This document shows, in pieces, positions 49,804 to 58,571 of a DNA stretch of 64,000 nt. Numbering within the stretch: position 1 is the first letter of the stretch; every line of letters starts with the position of its first letter. Made by a program: the position numbers and the translations under genes. A model generated the notes under the pieces. It did no database searches. It saw only the letters and a program-made list of their open reading frames with translations, and was not told where the DNA came from. This DNA comes from Mycobacterium sp. 050128 (GTDB lineage Bacteria; Actinomycetota; Actinomycetes; Mycobacteriales; Mycobacteriaceae): NCBI RefSeq assembly GCF_036409155.1, contig NZ_JAZGLW010000001.1, forward strand, positions 1 to 64,000, read 5' to 3'.

Positions 49804-51083
49804 CGTCCGCCGGCGACGACCCAGTGGGGGCACCTCCCGCGTGCGGAAGACGAAGCGACGGCGACGAGCGGCGGCATGCAGTACCGTTCGGACCGCTGGA
49901 CGGCATCCGGGTGCTCGAACTGGGCACCTTGATCGCGGGTCCGTTCGCCGGCCGCTTGCTCGGGGACATGGGCGCCGAGGTCATCAAGGTGGAGCCGCCG
50001 GGCGCCCCGGACCCGCTGCGCAACTGGGGTCAGGCCGAACACGAGGGGCACCACGTGTTCTGGACCGTGGCCGCGCGCAACAAGAAAGCGATCACGCTCG
50101 ACCTGCGCAAACCGCACGGGCGCGAGCTTTTCCTCAAGCTCGTTGAGAAATCCGACATCGTGGTGGAGAACTTTCGCCCGGGCACTCTCGAGAAGTGGAA
50201 CCTGGGCTACGACGTGCTCAGCGAACACAACGCGGGCATCATCCTGGTCCGGGTGTCCGGCTACGGGCAGACCGGGCCCGACGCGCACAAGGCGGGCTAT
50301 GCATCGGTGGCCGAGGCCGCCAGCGGACTGCGACACCTCAACGGCTTTCCCGGCGGGCCGCCGCCGCGCATTGCGCTCTCGCTCGGCGACAGCCTGGCCG
50401 GCATGTTCGGCGCCCAGGGCGCGATGGCCGCACTGTACCGCCGCAGCGTCACCGGGCGAGGACAAGTCGTCGACGTCGCGCTGACCGAATCATGCTTGGC
50501 CATCCAGGAATCCACTATTCCCGACTACGACGTCGGCGGCGTGGTGCGCGGACCGTCGGGCACCAGGCTGGAAGGTATCGCGCCGTCGAACATCTACCGC
50601 AGCGCCGACGATTCGTGGGTGGTGATCGCCGCCAACCAGGACACCGTGTTCGCCCGGCTGTGCACGGCGATGGGCCGCCCGGAGCTGGCCGGCGACGACC
50701 GGTTTGCCACGCACGCCGCCCGGGGCCGCAACCAGGACGAGCTCGACAAGATCATCGGCGCGTGGGCCGCCGAACGGCAGCCCGGCGACATCGTCGAAAC
50801 CCTCAGTGCCGCAGGCGTGATCGCGGGTCCCATCAACACCGTCGCGGAAGTGGTCGAAGACCCTCAGCTGCGGGCGCGCGGCATGCTGGTCGAGCACTAT
50901 GACGAACGCATCGAGCGTAATGTGTTGGGGCCCGGCGTTGTTCCGGTGCTGTCGGAATCGCCGGGCAGTGTCCGCCATGCAGGGCCGGCCCGCCCCGGAC
51001 AACACAACGACGATGTCTATGCCGGGCTGCTCGGCAAGACCGCCGACGAGCTGGAGGCACTGCGCGGCGAGGGGGTGCTGTGA
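49800..51083 (+). CDS. CaiB/BaiF (class III) CoA-transferase
   Basis: A 427-residue family III CoA-transferase. FGPLDGIRVLELGTLIAGPF and GDMGAEVIKVEPP are the family start, ENFRPGTLEKWNLGYD follows, and the catalytic Asp is in ALSLGDSLAGMFG. The first ~30 residues before FGPLDG are extra and polar. It moves CoA between organic acids and would activate an acid made by the upstream enzymes. ATG 49800 overlaps the hydrolase stop (ATGA), and its stop overlaps the lyase start (GTGA). Confidence 0.92.
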   Translation: MTSAGDDPVGAPPACGRRSDGDERRHAVPFGPLDGIRVLELGTLIAGPFAGRLLGDMGAEVIKVEPPGAPDPLRNWGQAEHEGHHVFWTVAARNKKAITLDLRKPHGRELFLKLVEKSDIVVENFRPGTLEKWNLGYDVLSEHNAGIILVRVSGYGQTGPDAHKAGYASVAEAASGLRHLNGFPGGPPPRIALSLGDSLAGMFGAQGAMAALYRRSVTGRGQVVDVALTESCLAIQESTIPDYDVGGVVRGPSGTRLEGIAPSNIYRSADDSWVVIAANQDTVFARLCTAMGRPELAGDDRFATHAARGRNQDELDKIIGAWAAERQPGDIVETLSAAGVIAGPINTVAEVVEDPQLRARGMLVEHYDERIERNVLGPGVVPVLSESPGSVRHAGPARPGQHNDDVYAGLLGKTADELEALRGEGVL

Positions 51084-52000
51084 AACCGACCCAAAACCGG
51101 CACGTCGACATCCGTGAGGTGGCGCTGCGCGACGGGCTACAGATCGAAAAGCCAATCCCGTTGTCGGCCAAGCTGGAACTGCTCGCAGCGGTCGCCGCCA
51201 CCGGTGTGCGTGAGGTGGAGGCGACGGCGTTCGTCTCCCCGACGAAGGTGCCGTCGATGGCCGACGCCGCCGAGCTTGCGGCGCAGCTGCACAACTACCC
51301 CGACATCGAGTTCTCCGCCCTGGTCGCCAGCCCCAACGGTGCCAAGCGCGCGGTTGCCGCCGGGCTGCGGTCGATCGAATACGTGGTAGCTGCCGACGAT
51401 ACGTTCAGCATGGCCAACGTCGGACGCACCAGCATCCAGGCCACCGACCAGATCGACGAGATCGTCGCCATCGCGCACGGCGGCCCCTCAAGTTTTCCTG
51501 TCACCGTCGAGGTCGTCATCGCCACCGCATGGGACTCGCCGTTCGAAGGCCCCACCCCGGCGCAGCGGGTTCTCGAGATCGCCGCGGCCGCCCGCGACCG
51601 CGGAGCCGACCGCCTGTCGATCGCCGACACCATCGGCACCACCACCCCGGGCCGGGTGAGTTCGCTGATCGCCCAACTGCGTCCGGTGATCGGCGACCTG
51701 CCGCTGGGTGCGCACTTCCACAACACCCGCGGCGCCGGGCTGGCCAGCGCCTACGCGGCGGTCAGCGCCGGCGTCACCCGCCTGGACGCCTCGGTCGGCG
51801 GACTGGGTGGTTGCCCGTTCGCTCCGGGCGCCACCGGCAACATCGCCACCGAAGACCTGGTCTACCTGCTCACCGACAGTGACATCGATGTGGACGTCGA
51901 CCTGCAAGCCGCGATCGCCGCCGCCGATGTCGCGAAATCGGCTGTGGGCCATGACCTGCCGAGCGCGCTGCTGCGCGCGGGCGACCGGATCCGGAACTGA
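51080..52000 (+). CDS. Hydroxymethylglutaryl-CoA lyase family protein
   Basis: A 306-residue DRE-TIM metallolyase. The catalytic and metal segments are EVALRDGLQIEK (Arg, Asp), GAHFHNTRGAG (His-x-His) and GLGGCPFAPGATGN with the flexible-loop Cys. It would cleave HMG-CoA, or a related 3-hydroxy-3-methyl acyl-CoA, to acetyl-CoA and acetoacetate. It is joined by GTGA and TGATG overlaps to the CoA-transferase and TetR genes. No methylcrotonyl-CoA carboxylase is present, so the substrate may come from this operon and not from leucine. Confidence 0.9.
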   Translation: MKPTQNRHVDIREVALRDGLQIEKPIPLSAKLELLAAVAATGVREVEATAFVSPTKVPSMADAAELAAQLHNYPDIEFSALVASPNGAKRAVAAGLRSIEYVVAADDTFSMANVGRTSIQATDQIDEIVAIAHGGPSSFPVTVEVVIATAWDSPFEGPTPAQRVLEIAAAARDRGADRLSIADTIGTTTPGRVSSLIAQLRPVIGDLPLGAHFHNTRGAGLASAYAAVSAGVTRLDASVGGLGGCPFAPGATGNIATEDLVYLLTDSDIDVDVDLQAAIAAADVAKSAVGHDLPSALLRAGDRIRN

Positions 52001-52653
52001 TGGGCATGTCCGCCCCCGATGCGTCGCGGGCGCTGACCTCCAAAGGCCGCCAGACCAGGGAGGCCATCGAACAGGCCGCGCGAAAGCTGTTCGCCGAGCG
52101 CGGCTTCCACGGCACCACACTGGCCGACATCACGTCGGCCGCCGGAAAATCGCCGGCAGTGTTCTACCGGTACTTCGCCGACAAGGAAGACCTGCTGGCC
52201 GCGCTGGCGCAATCTTTCCTGCACGATGTCGTCGCGCCGTCCGGGTTGAGCGTGCACCTGCCCGACTCTCCCCCGCAAGCGGGAGGGGCCCCCACAGACG
52301 ACAACAACTTTTTTACCGCGGTGGTCACCGGATACTGGAACATCTTCAAGCAGAACATCGGCATCATGATCGCCGTCGCACAACTGGCCACCACGCAACA
52401 GCGGTTCGCGGCTGTGCAGAACGAGTTTCGAAGGTTCGGCATGGACATCGTGGCCGCTTCGGTGCGACGCGCTCAGGAACAGGGCTACGGCGGCGAACTC
52501 AACCCGCAGCACACGGCGGCGGCCATCGCGCTGCTGTTCGAAAACTTCACCACCGTCTTCGTCGGGCAGTCTGGTCTCGGGATGGAGATCAGCGACGAGG
52601 ACGCCATTGCAACCCTGTCGACGGTGTGGAAGAAAACTCTGTACGGCGCTTGA
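52000..52653 (+). CDS. TetR-family transcriptional regulator of the catabolic operon
   Basis: A 217-residue TetR protein. The DNA-binding HTH is REAIEQAARKLFAERGFHGT, then LADITSAAGKSPAVFYRYFADK. The ligand domain (~75-217) is hydrophobic and helical. It is embedded in the operon, overlapping the lyase stop by one base, and so is probably autoregulated with the structural genes through the near-palindrome at 47426-47443. The inducer is likely a pathway acyl-CoA. Confidence 0.9.
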   Translation: MGMSAPDASRALTSKGRQTREAIEQAARKLFAERGFHGTTLADITSAAGKSPAVFYRYFADKEDLLAALAQSFLHDVVAPSGLSVHLPDSPPQAGGAPTDDNNFFTAVVTGYWNIFKQNIGIMIAVAQLATTQQRFAAVQNEFRRFGMDIVAASVRRAQEQGYGGELNPQHTAAAIALLFENFTTVFVGQSGLGMEISDEDAIATLSTVWKKTLYGA

Positions 52654-52674
52654 GCCTTTCCCAAGGAGACAACT

Positions 52675-53913
52675 GTGGATTTCACCCTGCCAGAACATCT
52701 TCCGGGCGTACTGGCCGAGATGGATGCGTTCATCGAGGCGGAGATCAAGCCGCTGGAACGCGAAAACATCCAGTACTTCGACCAGCGCCGCGAGCATGCC
52801 CGCACCGATTGGGACAACGACGGAATCCCGACCGAAGAGTGGGAGGAGCTGCTCGCCGAGATGCGCCGGCGCGCCGACAAGGCGGGCTGGCTGCGCTACG
52901 GACTGCCGGCCTCGCTGGGCGGCCGCGACGGCACCAACGTCGACATGGCGGTGATCCGGGAACATTTGGCGCACAAGGGACTCGGACTGCACAACGACCT
53001 GCAGAACGAGTCGTCGATCGTCGGGAACTTCCCTCAGGTGATCATGATGGAACGCTTCGGCACCGACGAGCAGCGTAGGGTGTGGTCCGAGGCGCTGATC
53101 ACCGGCGAGCGGTCCATGGCATTCGGACTGACCGAGCCACAGCACGGATCCGACGCGACCTGGCTGGAAACCCAAGCCCAACTCGACGGTGACAGCTGGG
53201 TGATCAACGGCTCAAAGCGTTTCAACACCGGTGTGCACCGCGCCACCCACGACCTGGTCTTCGCCCGCACCTCCGGCGAGCCGGGACAAGCCCGGGGCAT
53301 CACCGCGTTCCTGGTCCCGACCGACACCCCCGGATTCACGGTCCCCTACTACTGGTGGACCTTCAACATGCCCACCGACCACGGCGAAGTCGAGCTGACC
53401 GATGTCCGCATCCCCGCCGATGCGGTGCTCGGCGAGGTCGACCGCGGCCTGGAGGTCGCCCAGACGTTCCTGCACGAGAACCGGATTCGCCAAGCCGCGA
53501 GCAGCCTGGGCGCGGCGCAGTATTGCATCGACCGAGCCGCCGAATATGCCGCCAAGCGCACGGTGTTCGGCAAGCCGTTGTCGGTCAATCAAGCCGTGCA
53601 ATGGCCGCTGGCCGAGCTGCAGACCGAAGCGCAGATGGTGCGGCTACTGGTGCAATTCGCCGCCTGGCACCTGGACCGCGACCACCACATGGAGGTGTCC
53701 GACAAGGTGTCGATGGCCAACTATCGCGCCAACCGCCTGGTATGCGACGCCGCCGACCGCGCCATGCAGGTCTACGGCGGCCTCGGCTACAGCCGGCATG
53801 AGCAATTCGAGCACATCTACCGACACCATCGCCGCTACCGGATCACCGAGGGCGCCGAAGAAATCCAGATACGCCGAGTGGCGCAGCGGCTGTTCAAGTT
53901 TGGCAAGCAGTGA
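52675..53913 (+). CDS. Acyl-CoA dehydrogenase of the ACAD10/11 / LvaC type
   Basis: A 412-residue ACAD. The GTG start at 52675 has AAGGAG 8 bp upstream. Motifs: FGLTEPQHGSDATWLET (flavin/substrate region), DRGLEVAQTFLHENRIRQA, QVYGGLGYSRHEQFEHIYR and RITEGAEEIQIRR with the candidate catalytic Glu392. The AxxSLGAAQYCIDRA and KTVF/KRTVFGKPLSVNQAVQ-like parts fit the ACAD10/11 branch. In LvaC and human ACAD10/11 this domain removes phosphate from a 4-phosphoacyl-CoA rather than simply oxidising it. The next gene is the matching kinase, with a GTGA overlap, so the same chemistry is proposed here. Confidence 0.82.
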   Translation: MDFTLPEHLPGVLAEMDAFIEAEIKPLERENIQYFDQRREHARTDWDNDGIPTEEWEELLAEMRRRADKAGWLRYGLPASLGGRDGTNVDMAVIREHLAHKGLGLHNDLQNESSIVGNFPQVIMMERFGTDEQRRVWSEALITGERSMAFGLTEPQHGSDATWLETQAQLDGDSWVINGSKRFNTGVHRATHDLVFARTSGEPGQARGITAFLVPTDTPGFTVPYYWWTFNMPTDHGEVELTDVRIPADAVLGEVDRGLEVAQTFLHENRIRQAASSLGAAQYCIDRAAEYAAKRTVFGKPLSVNQAVQWPLAELQTEAQMVRLLVQFAAWHLDRDHHMEVSDKVSMANYRANRLVCDAADRAMQVYGGLGYSRHEQFEHIYRHHRRYRITEGAEEIQIRRVAQRLFKFGKQ

Positions 53914-54950
53914 CCGGGGAACTCGTCGCCAAACTGGAAGCGGTGCTGGTGCCGGTACTGGGCGCCGCCACCACGATCGAGAATCTGCGCGCGCTGACCG
54001 GCGGTGCCAGCCGCACCACCTGGGCGTTCGACGCGGTCACCGGCAGCCAACGCCGCGCGCTGATCCTGCGCACCGGCCCACCCGACGACGTGCATGCCGG
54101 CATGGAGCTCGAAGCCCGCGCGCAGGCCGCGGCCGCGGCTGCCGGCGCACCGGTCCCCCACATTCTGATCGCTGATGATTCGGTTGCGGCACTGGGCAAT
54201 CCATTTCTGGTCTGCGACGAGATCAAGGGCGAAACCATCGTCCGGCGCATTGCGCGCCAGCTCGACACGGCCGACGGGCACGCGCGCCGAACCGAGCTGC
54301 TGCGGCAATGCGCGCAGGCGCTGGCCGCCATTCACCGGGCCGACCCGCAGATTCCGGGCCTGGCTTATGAGGACCAGCTCGTGGAATACCGCGAGCGGCT
54401 CGACGCGATGAACGACACCACCGCCACCTTCGAATGGGCGTTTCGCTGGTTGGCCGCGCACCGGCCGCAACAATCGGCGACCGTGCTGGTGCACGGTGAC
54501 TACCGGATGGGAAACCTGATCGTCGACGGATCCAACCTGGCCGCCGTGCTCGACTGGGAGCTGGTGCACCTCGGCGAGGCCTACGAAGACCTGGCCTGGT
54601 TCTGCATCCGCGCGTGGCGGTTCGGCGCTCCGGCCAGCCTCGGCGCCGGCGGCCTCGGCAGCATCGAGAGCTTTGTGCGCGACTACGAACAGGCCAGCGG
54701 GACGACCGTCGACCGGGCAGCGCTGCACTGGTGGCTGGTGCTGGCCACGTTGCGCTGGGGCGTGATCTGCCGCTTCCAGGCGGAGCGGCATTTGAGCGGT
54801 CAATCGCGCTCGGTCGAGCTGGCGACGATCGGTCGCCGGGTCAGCGAGACGGAGTGGGACATCCTCAATCTGCTCGAGCAGGCGTCCGGCGACGATGCGC
54901 GCCCCGCGACGGCGCGACGAGAAGCCGGGCAATCGGGGCTGGGCTCGTGA
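53910..54950 (+). CDS. APH-fold kinase, LvaA/ACAD10-N-domain-like (hydroxyacyl-CoA kinase candidate)
   Basis: A 346-residue aminoglycoside-phosphotransferase-fold protein. It has a Gly-rich turn LTGGASRTTW (29-38), the Brenner motif HGDYRMGN (H195, D197, N202) and the metal-binding DWE (D215) in VLDWELVHLG. All kinase residues are intact. Its partners, an ACAD before and a DUF6285-like protein after, match the lvaC/lvaA/lvaB set of Pseudomonas putida and the kinase domain fused to ACAD in human ACAD10/11. It probably phosphorylates the 4-hydroxyl of an acyl-CoA. It is not an antibiotic-resistance gene by context. Confidence 0.8.
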   Translation: MTGELVAKLEAVLVPVLGAATTIENLRALTGGASRTTWAFDAVTGSQRRALILRTGPPDDVHAGMELEARAQAAAAAAGAPVPHILIADDSVAALGNPFLVCDEIKGETIVRRIARQLDTADGHARRTELLRQCAQALAAIHRADPQIPGLAYEDQLVEYRERLDAMNDTTATFEWAFRWLAAHRPQQSATVLVHGDYRMGNLIVDGSNLAAVLDWELVHLGEAYEDLAWFCIRAWRFGAPASLGAGGLGSIESFVRDYEQASGTTVDRAALHWWLVLATLRWGVICRFQAERHLSGQSRSVELATIGRRVSETEWDILNLLEQASGDDARPATARREAGQSGLGS

Positions 54951-55285
54951 TCGGCGCGTACGGACGCCCGCTGGCTGCCGAACTCGTGGCCGCGGTGGCT
55001 GAGTTCCTGGAAACCGACGTCCGGGCGGCGACCAGCGGACAGGTCAACTTCCACTCCCGGGTGGCCGCCAACGCATTGCGCATCGTCGAACGTGAACTGC
55101 TCGACGAGAGTGAAGCGGAATCGCGAGCCGCGCTGACCGGCTTGGGTTTCGGAGACGAGGAACAGCTTGCCGCCGCCATCCGGGCCGGCGACCTCGACGA
55201 CCGTGCCGGCGAGGTCCTCGCCGCCCTGAGAATCCTGGTGCGCAATCGGTTAGCGGTTGCCCACCCCGGATACGACAGCGAATAG
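54947..55285 (+). CDS. Small DUF6285-like protein (LvaB-like partner of the kinase)
   Basis: A 112-residue all-helical protein: RPLAAELVAAVAEFLETDVR, then HSRVAANALRIVERELLDE, and a C-terminal ALRILVRNRLAVAHPGY. The pattern NFHSRVAANAL and LAVAHPGY is what I recall for DUF6285 proteins next to phosphotransferase genes. LvaB of P. putida is of like size and is required for LvaA activity. The GTG start overlaps the kinase stop (GTGA). It probably forms a complex with the kinase. Confidence 0.72.
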   Translation: MIGAYGRPLAAELVAAVAEFLETDVRAATSGQVNFHSRVAANALRIVERELLDESEAESRAALTGLGFGDEEQLAAAIRAGDLDDRAGEVLAALRILVRNRLAVAHPGYDSE

Positions 55286-55294
55286 GAGCCCGCC

Positions 55295-55696
55295 ATGCCC
55301 GCTGCACCTGCTGAGGTCGTCCTCGACACGGCCGACCGGCTGTTCTCATCGATCGTCAACGGAGACAAGGCCGCGGTCGATCGGCTGTGGAGCGACGACA
55401 TCGCGGTGTGGCGGGTGGGCGCCAGCCGGGACAACGACAAAGCGCGGGCGCTCAAAGTCATCGACTGGTTCATCGGTGTGACCACGCAGCGTCGCTACGA
55501 GATCCTCGATCGCCGGCTCTTCGACGACGAATCGATCAGCGGCTTCGTTCAGCAGCACGTCCTGCACGCCACCGGCCATGCCGGCCAATCGATCTCCATG
55601 CGCGTTTGCATCGTGATCAGGGTGGGCACAAATGGTCTGATCGACCGGATCGACGAATACTTCGACCCCGCCGAGATTGCGCCGCTGATGAGGTGA
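55295..55696 (+). CDS. SnoaL/NTF2-like protein
   Basis: A 133-residue alpha+beta cone-fold protein: LDTADRLFSSIVNGDKAAVD as helix 1-2, LWSDDIAVWRVG, and the C-terminal RVGTNGLIDRIDEYFDPAEI. Such proteins are isomerases, dehydratases or binding scaffolds. It lies 9 bp after the DUF6285-like gene and seems to close the operon, perhaps acting on an early or side intermediate. The substrate is not known. Confidence 0.8.
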   Translation: MPAAPAEVVLDTADRLFSSIVNGDKAAVDRLWSDDIAVWRVGASRDNDKARALKVIDWFIGVTTQRRYEILDRRLFDDESISGFVQQHVLHATGHAGQSISMRVCIVIRVGTNGLIDRIDEYFDPAEIAPLMR

Positions 55697-55704
55697 GACG
55701 GACG

Positions 55705-56240
55705 ATGACGACGCTGGAAACACTGCTGAACGATCCCGACCTGGCCGGGGTGTGGAACATCGACCCGGACCGGTCGGCCGTCACGTTCAAGATCAGGAAC
55801 ATGTGGGGTCTGCTGAACGTCAAGGGCCGTTTCACCGAGTTCACCGGCGCTGGACAACTCACCGGCAAGGGCTCGGTCTTCGGCCGCCTCGACATCCATA
55901 CCGCGTCGGTGCACACCGGCATCGGCCGTCGCGACGAGCATCTGCGCTCGGCCGATTTCTTCGATGTCGAGCGGTTTCCCGAAATCAGCGTCGTCGTCAC
56001 GGCGGTTCACCCGACCGAGGGCAAGGCCGCGGACCGCGGGCCGGCTTCACGATCAAGGGGATCAGCGCGCCGGTACCGCTGCCCGTCACCGTCACCGAGG
56101 CCGGCGACGGTTCGATCCAAATCTCGGGCGAAACCAGGATCGATCGATCCCAGTTCGACATCGGGTGGAACAAGTTCGGCGTGATCGCGCCGACGGCCAA
56201 GGCGGCGGCACAGGCCGTTTTCGTGCGGTCCGGCCAATAA
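55705..56240 (+). pseudogene. YceI-family protein, frameshifted near 56031-56037
   Basis: The first part (55705 to ~56030) encodes a YceI lipocalin-like start: GVWNIDPDRSAVTFKIRNMW, then HTASVHTGIGRRDEHLRSAD and FFDVERFPEISV. The second half continues in a different frame as FTIKGISAPVPLPVTVTEAG and FDIGWNKFGVIAPTAKAAA to a stop at 56240. One missing base in the GGACCGCGGG stretch accounts for the break. The intact family binds isoprenoid chains. Either it is a recent pseudogene or the assembly lacks one base. It begins 8 bp after the NTF2-like gene. Confidence 0.75.
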
Positions 56241-56270
56241 AGCCGGCCGCGCACCAGTAGCATCTGCACC

Positions 56271-56672
56271 GTGCCCGACGCCACCATCGCTCTGCGGATA
56301 CTCGTCTACAGCGACAACCCCAACACCCGCGACAAAGTGAAGCGGGCACTGGGCAAGCGACTGCACCCGGACCTGCCGGAGTTGAACTACGTCGAGGTGG
56401 CTACCGGACCGATGGTGATCCGCACCATGGACGAGGGCGGCATCGACCTGGCCATCCTCGATGGCGAAGCGACACCGACCGGCGGCATGGGAATCGCCAA
56501 ACAGCTCAAGGACGAGCTCGAAAGCTGCCCGCCGATCCTGGTGCTCACCGGGCGCCCTGACGATGCGTGGCTCGCGACGTGGTCGCGCGCCGAGGCCGCG
56601 GTGCCGCACCCGATCGACCCGATCGTGCTGGGTCGCACCGTGCTCGGGTTGCTGCGCGCTCCCGCGATCTGA
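56271..56672 (+). CDS. Response-regulator-like receiver protein (Rv3143-like)
   Basis: A 133-residue single receiver domain starting at GTG 56271. LRILVYSDNPNTRDKVKRAL starts the fold, IDLAILDGEATPTGGMGIAK carries the phosphoacceptor-position Asp, and ILVLTGRPDDAWLATW follows. Length and place before nuoA match Rv3143. It lacks an output domain, so it may act by protein contact. In H37Rv a PPE gene (PPE52) separates it from nuoA; here only 233 bp of non-coding DNA does. Confidence 0.88.
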   Translation: MPDATIALRILVYSDNPNTRDKVKRALGKRLHPDLPELNYVEVATGPMVIRTMDEGGIDLAILDGEATPTGGMGIAKQLKDELESCPPILVLTGRPDDAWLATWSRAEAAVPHPIDPIVLGRTVLGLLRAPAI

Positions 56673-56905
56673 AGCTAACGACCTGCTCCTTCCGGGTGCC
56701 GTTTTAGCGCCGTCTTTGGCGTGGCCCAGAAACGTGCCGGATCTCACACCACAAACCACGCATTAGCACCACCCCGACCACGTGCCCCGGCCAGCTCAAC
56801 GCTATGTTGAAGATCACTGTGCCGGGCTACAGACCCAGTCCGTCACAGCAGCCCGGTCGCCGCCTGGTCGCTTTATAGGCGGCCCACGACGGATCTTGGA
56901 GCGAG

Positions 56906-57283
56906 TTGAACGTCTACATACCCATCCTGGTGCTCGGCGGAATCGCCGCGGCCTTTGCTGTGGGCTCGGTGGTGATCGCGAGCCTGGCCGGCCCGTCGCG
57001 CTACAACAAGTCGAAGCTGGCGGCCTACGAATGTGGAATCGAGCCGACCGAAACGTCGGTGAGTGGGCCGCATGCGACGCCCGGGCAGCGGTTTCCGGTG
57101 AAGTACTACCTGACCGCGATGCTGTTCATCGTCTTCGACATCGAAATCGTGTTCCTCTACCCGTGGGCGGTCAGCTACGACGCACTGGGGATGTTTGCTC
57201 TGATCGAGATGGTGGTGTTCATGCTCACCGTCTTCGTGGCCTACGCCTACGTGTGGCGTCGCGGCGGCCTGACATGGGATTGA
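56906..57283 (+). CDS. nuoA: NADH-quinone oxidoreductase subunit A
   Basis: A 125-residue subunit with three transmembrane helices (~5-27, ~67-88, ~97-117) and the conserved loop YECGIEPTETSV...PVKYYLTAMLFIVFDIE. It is part of the membrane arm/Q-site of complex I. The TTG start at 56906 has GGAGCG just upstream. It heads the nuo operon; the promoter should lie in the 233 bp before it. Confidence 0.95.
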   Translation: MNVYIPILVLGGIAAAFAVGSVVIASLAGPSRYNKSKLAAYECGIEPTETSVSGPHATPGQRFPVKYYLTAMLFIVFDIEIVFLYPWAVSYDALGMFALIEMVVFMLTVFVAYAYVWRRGGLTWD

Positions 57284-57291
57284 GGTAACTC

Positions 57292-57846
57292 ATGGGCCTG
57301 GAAGAACAGCTACCCGCCGGCATCCTGCTCGGGACTGTCGAGAAGATCGCGGGCTACGTCCGCAAGAACTCGCTGTGGCCGGCAACGTTCGGATTGGCGT
57401 GCTGCGCGATCGAGATGATGGCAACTGCCGGACCACGGTTCGACATCGCACGGTTTGGGATGGAGCGGTTTTCGGCAACACCGCGCCAGGCCGACCTGAT
57501 GATCGTGGCCGGGCGGGTGAGCCAGAAGATGGCCCCGGTGCTGCGCCAGATCTACGACCAGATGGCAGAACCGAAATGGGTACTGGCCATGGGCGTCTGC
57601 GCGTCGTCCGGCGGGATGTTCAACAACTACGCGATCGTTCAGGGCGTGGACCACGTGGTTCCGGTGGACATCTACCTCCCCGGCTGCCCGCCCCGTCCGG
57701 AGATGCTCTTGTACGCAATTCTCAAGCTGCACGAGAAGATTCAGGAAATGCCGCTCGGCGTGAACCGCGAGCAGGCCATTGCTGAAGCCGAGCAAGCGGC
57801 ACTGGGCGCCCGGCCCACCATCGAGATGCGTGGACTGCTGCGATGA
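57292..57846 (+). CDS. nuoB: NADH-quinone oxidoreductase subunit B
   Basis: A 184-residue subunit that binds Fe-S cluster N2, the last electron carrier before quinone. The ligands C37 and C38 ([10 protein letters not shown]), C103 (GVCASSGG) and C132 (LPGCPPRPE) are all present. It begins 8 bp after nuoA and overlaps nuoC (ATGA). Confidence 0.97.
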   Translation: MGLEEQLPAGILLGTVEKIAGYVRKNSLWPATFGLACCAIEMMATAGPRFDIARFGMERFSATPRQADLMIVAGRVSQKMAPVLRQIYDQMAEPKWVLAMGVCASSGGMFNNYAIVQGVDHVVPVDIYLPGCPPRPEMLLYAILKLHEKIQEMPLGVNREQAIAEAEQAALGARPTIEMRGLLR

Positions 57847-58571
57847 GCTCACCGGAACAGGACCCGAAGGTAGCCGCCAGCGAAGTGGGCGGTCCGGTGC
57901 CCTCGCCCGACGAAGAAGTGATCAACGTGCGCCGCGGCATGTTCGGCATTTCGGGGTCGGGTGACACCTCCGGTTACGGACGGCTGGTGCGGGAGATCAC
58001 GCTCCCGGGCAGCAGTACCCGGCCGTACGGCGGTTATTTCGACGACGTCGTCGACCGGCTGGCCGACTCACTGAAGGCCGGCGACATCGAATTCGAAGAC
58101 GCGATAGAGAAAGTCGTCGTCTACCGCAACGAACTGACGTTGCACGTGCGCCGGGAGGCACTCCCCCACGTCGCCCAACGCCTGCGCGACGAACCCGAAT
58201 TGCGCTTCGAGATGTGCCTGGGCGTCAACGGCGTGCATTACCCGCACGAGACCGGTCGCGAATTGCACGCCGTTTATCCGTTGCAGTCGATCACGCACAA
58301 TCGCCGCGTCCGGCTGGAAGTGTCTGCGCCCGACGGTGATCCGCACATCCCGTCGCTGTACGCGATCTACCCGACCAACGACTGGCACGAGCGCGAGACG
58401 TATGACTTCTTCGGCATCATCTTCGACGGGCATCCGTCGCTGACCCGCATCGAGATGCCGGACGACTGGCACGGCCATCCGCAACGCAAGGACTACCCGC
58501 TCGGCGGTATTCCCGTCGAGTACAAGGGAGCACAGATACCCCCGCCCGACGAGCGGAGAGCGTACAACTAA
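57843..58571 (+). CDS. nuoC: NADH-quinone oxidoreductase subunit C
   Basis: A 242-residue peripheral subunit. [20 protein letters not shown] and [19 protein letters not shown] are the family signatures (the 30-kDa subunit). The N-terminal ~55 residues are an actinobacterial extension. It overlaps nuoB (ATGA) and nuoD (TAATG). Confidence 0.96.
   Translation: MSSPEQDPKVAASEVGGPVPSPDEEVINVRRGMFGISGSGDTSGYGRLVREITLPGSSTRPYGGYFDDVVDRLADSLKAGDIEFEDAIEKVVVYRNELTLHVRREALPHVAQRLRDEPELRFEMCLGVNGVHYPHETGRELHAVYPLQSITHNRRVRLEVSAPDGDPHIPSLYAIYPTNDWHERETYDFFGIIFDGHPSLTRIEMPDDWHGHPQRKDYPLGGIPVEYKGAQIPPPDERRAYN

Noticed and set aside
53910..54950. Aminoglycoside resistance gene
   Set aside because: The APH fold is present, but the gene is locked into a CoA-ester catabolic operon with an ACAD and a DUF6285-like protein, fitting a hydroxyacyl-CoA kinase.
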